A stretch of DNA of 64,000 bases from Kitasatospora paranensis (GTDB lineage: Bacteria; Actinomycetota; Actinomycetes; Streptomycetales; Streptomycetaceae), in NCBI RefSeq assembly GCF_039544005.1, contig NZ_BAABKV010000001.1, positions 4,216,001-4,280,000 on the forward strand. Reading direction: 5' to 3'. A model generated the notes under the pieces. It was not told the origin of the DNA. It saw only the letters and a list, made by a program, of their open reading frames with translations, and did not search any database. The translations under genes and the position numbers were made by a program. The stretch's first letter is position 1. Every line of letters begins with the position of its first letter. Below are positions 62,624 to 64,000 of this stretch, one piece after another.

Positions 62624-63601
62624 TCAGTGTCCGTTCCCGGCAGCACTGCCGCGCATCTGCCAGCCCAGCTGGAAGAGCGTCTCGGCGTCGTACAGCTCGC
62701 GCAGCCGCGCAATGTGTCCGGCCACCGTCCGCTCGCTCAGCCCGAGCCGGCTCGCGACCGTCCGCTGGGTCAGCCCCTGCGCCAGCAGTCTGCCGACCTG
62801 CTCGTGCACCGGAAGACCCTCGCCGTCCTGGTGGACGGTCGCCCACTGCACGCGCTCCGCCCGCTCCCAGTCCCGCTCGAAGACCCCGACCAGGAACGCC
62901 ACCACCGCAGGGTCCTCCACGACCGCCGCCGTGGAGTTGTCCGCGGCCGCCGGGATCACCGCGATCCTGCGGTCGAAGACCAGCATCCGGGTGAACGGCT
63001 CCGCCAGCACCCGGAACCGGCCTCCCCAGGCGGTCACGATCCTGGCGTTGGCCACCGTGGCCTCGTCCGTGCGGGCGCCGGGGTGATAGATCGTCCGGAG
63101 CGTGGCACCGCGCTCCAGGAAGCGCCGGGTGCGCTCCAGCGCCCCGGCCAGATGGTCGGCCGGCCGGGCGCCGCCGGGCTGCGCGGCGAGGCCCTCCTCG
63201 CGGGTGTCGGCCTCGATCTGCAGGATGCGGTGCCGGATCCGCCCGAAATCGTGGATGAGCTGGACTTCGCTCCCCTGGCCGGACCTCGGCGCCGTGGCGT
63301 CGTACGCCGCCGCCAGTTCGTCCAGCTCGGTCGGCACCTCCTCGGCCCGCAGGAGCATCCGGGTGCCGACGGACCGCAGGTCCGCGCTGAGCCGCTCGCT
63401 CACCGTCCGCGGGTTCACCGCCGTCAGCGAGGCGTCCTCGGTCTGATGGATCAGCAGGCCGAGCTCCACCAGGCGCAGCACCGCGGGCAGGTCGGCCTGC
63501 GCCACGTCCCGGAACAGGACGCGACCGCCCGCCTCCAGAACGGCCCGGTAGACCGCGCGCTCGTCCGCCGTCGGCAGTGCGTCAGGCACCTGCTCGCTCA
63601 C
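62624..63601 (-). CDS. LuxR-tailed TrmB-like regulator (array member 2)
   Basis: 325 aa from GTG 63601. Same layout as member 1: winged helix (TADERAVYRAVLEAGGRVLF), ligand-like middle (AQPGGARPADHLAGALERTR, GATLRTIYHPGARTD) and LuxR tail (LAQGLTQRTVASRLGLSERT, AGHIARLRELYDAETLFQLG). It is convergent with the deoxyribosyltransferase-like gene (7 bp gap). Its start overlaps the stop of a mini-gene by 4 bp, so it is translationally coupled to it. Confidence 0.9.
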   Translation of the reverse strand: MSEQVPDALPTADERAVYRAVLEAGGRVLFRDVAQADLPAVLRLVELGLLIHQTEDASLTAVNPRTVSERLSADLRSVGTRMLLRAEEVPTELDELAAAYDATAPRSGQGSEVQLIHDFGRIRHRILQIEADTREEGLAAQPGGARPADHLAGALERTRRFLERGATLRTIYHPGARTDEATVANARIVTAWGGRFRVLAEPFTRMLVFDRRIAVIPAAADNSTAAVVEDPAVVAFLVGVFERDWERAERVQWATVHQDGEGLPVHEQVGRLLAQGLTQRTVASRLGLSERTVAGHIARLRELYDAETLFQLGWQMRGSAAGNGH

Positions 63602-63762
63602 TCGTGCTCACCCCGCATCGACCAGCCCAGTTGCCCCAGTGTCCCCGCGTCGTACCGCGGCCGCGCGACGCGCCCGACCACCGGCCCGGGCCGTGGCGCC
63701 GCTGCCGGGCCCGCCCGCCGTGGAAGCGCTCCCGCGCCCCGCCGTCGGCCCTGCCAGGACAT
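63598..63762 (-). CDS. 54-aa mini-gene keeping only the LuxR C-terminal tail
   Basis: ATG 63762 follows GGGGAGGTGGA, an excellent ribosome site. Residues 1-26 are Arg/Ala/Pro-rich; from about 28 the sequence follows the LuxR paralogues (VVGRVARPRYDAGTLGQLG, then WSMRG), corresponding to the end of the recognition helix and the conserved YDAxTLxQLGWxMRG tail. It lacks the recognition region in full. The stop TGA overlaps the next GTG start. It is either an internally deleted remnant kept for translational coupling or a small antagonist of the paralogues. Confidence 0.5.
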   Translation of the reverse strand: MSWQGRRRGAGALPRRAGPAAAPRPGPVVGRVARPRYDAGTLGQLGWSMRGEHE

Positions 63763-63824
63763 TCCACCTCCCCTGTACTAGAGCGCTCCACAGCCGAAAA
63801 CGTCACGCCCCCGCCGGCGGAACT

Positions 63825-64000
63825 TCAGCCACGCCGCCCTCCCCGCATCAGCCAGCCGAGCTGGAAGAGGGTCTGCGCCCCGTACCGCTCCCGCAGCCGG
63901 GAGATGTGGCCGGCCACCGTCCGTTCGCTGAGGCCCAGCCGGGTGGCCACGGCCCGCTGGGTGAGACCGGCGGCGAGCAGCCGGCCCACCCGGTCGGCGG
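63825..64000 (-). CDS. LuxR-tailed regulator (array member 3), cut by window edge
   Basis: Only the C-terminal 58 residues are in the window: LLAAGLTQRAVATRLGLSERT, AGHISRLRERYGAQTLFQLG and the end MRGGRRG. Close paralogue of members 1 and 2. Stop at 63825-63827, 63 bp upstream of the mini-gene start on the same strand. Confidence 0.85.
   Translation of the reverse strand, partial: ADRVGRLLAAGLTQRAVATRLGLSERTVAGHISRLRERYGAQTLFQLGWLMRGGRRG

Overview
This 64-kb window is high-GC DNA (about 73% by eye) with codon third positions almost always G or C. It reads as a chromosomal core segment of a Streptomycetaceae actinomycete (Streptomyces or Kitasatospora). Support: a dnaK-grpE-dnaJ-hspR operon with HAIR-type repeats, a Spo0M-family protein, many secreted or membrane proteins with Pro/Gly-rich cytoplasmic N-termini, several MerR/TetR/MarR/LuxR regulators and a SARP-like regulator. 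No insertion sequence, phage, integrase or CRISPR array was seen.

Layout. 0-13 kb: housekeeping and surface genes, namely an ABM-domain protein (cut by the left edge), a small secreted peptidoglycan-binding protein, tRNA-Ser(UGA), an HtrA-like membrane protease, a TPP riboswitch with a CytX-like permease, GDPD, an HATPase, a SEC-C/DUF5926 protein, a prim-pol-like protein, a GAF/PP2C phosphatase and aminopeptidase P. 13-24 kb: stress and resistance functions, namely a TipA-like MerR with a divergent aquaporin, MarR with an ABC-2-like membrane protein, MerR with thioredoxin, the ohrR/ohr pair, Spo0M, a BlaI/M56 pair with divergent TerD, and DoxX. 24-34.5 kb: an apparent accessory metabolic cluster of SARP-type regulator, Tat-exported vanadium-haloperoxidase/PAP2 enzyme, HPP membrane protein, rhodanese, cupin, a strong terminator, then a translationally coupled operon of glutamate mutase GlmS, GlmE fused to an FAD/NAD(P)-binding domain, and an AMP-forming ligase. 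34.5-46.5 kb: TetR/AhpD-like pair, LysR, DIP1984, aldo-keto reductase, a small membrane protein, a DCC-type thiol protein, metG, an ARMT1-like phosphatase, a TetR/MFS exporter pair and tRNA-Gly(UCC). 46.5-60 kb: dcd, an LppU-like protein, an AlaX-like editing protein, YIP1, an NDP-sugar pyrophosphorylase, a LamG protein, a CCG/Fe-S membrane oxidoreductase and the dnaK operon. 60-64 kb: an array of LuxR-tailed regulators around a deoxyribosyltransferase-fold protein, a 48-aa secreted peptide gene and a 54-aa gene that keeps only the tail of a LuxR regulator.

Main caveat. At least 16 positions interrupt otherwise intact conserved genes, dnaJ among them. Every one is repaired by adding a single base, and nearly all lie in runs of four or five G or C. 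This pattern points to homopolymer under-calling in the assembly, not gene decay. I therefore annotate these loci as single CDSs and give the position of each break.

Two places look most likely to hold undescribed biology: the SARP/haloperoxidase/glutamate-mutase cluster (24.2-34.5 kb) and the LuxR array with its secreted peptide (60.3-64 kb).
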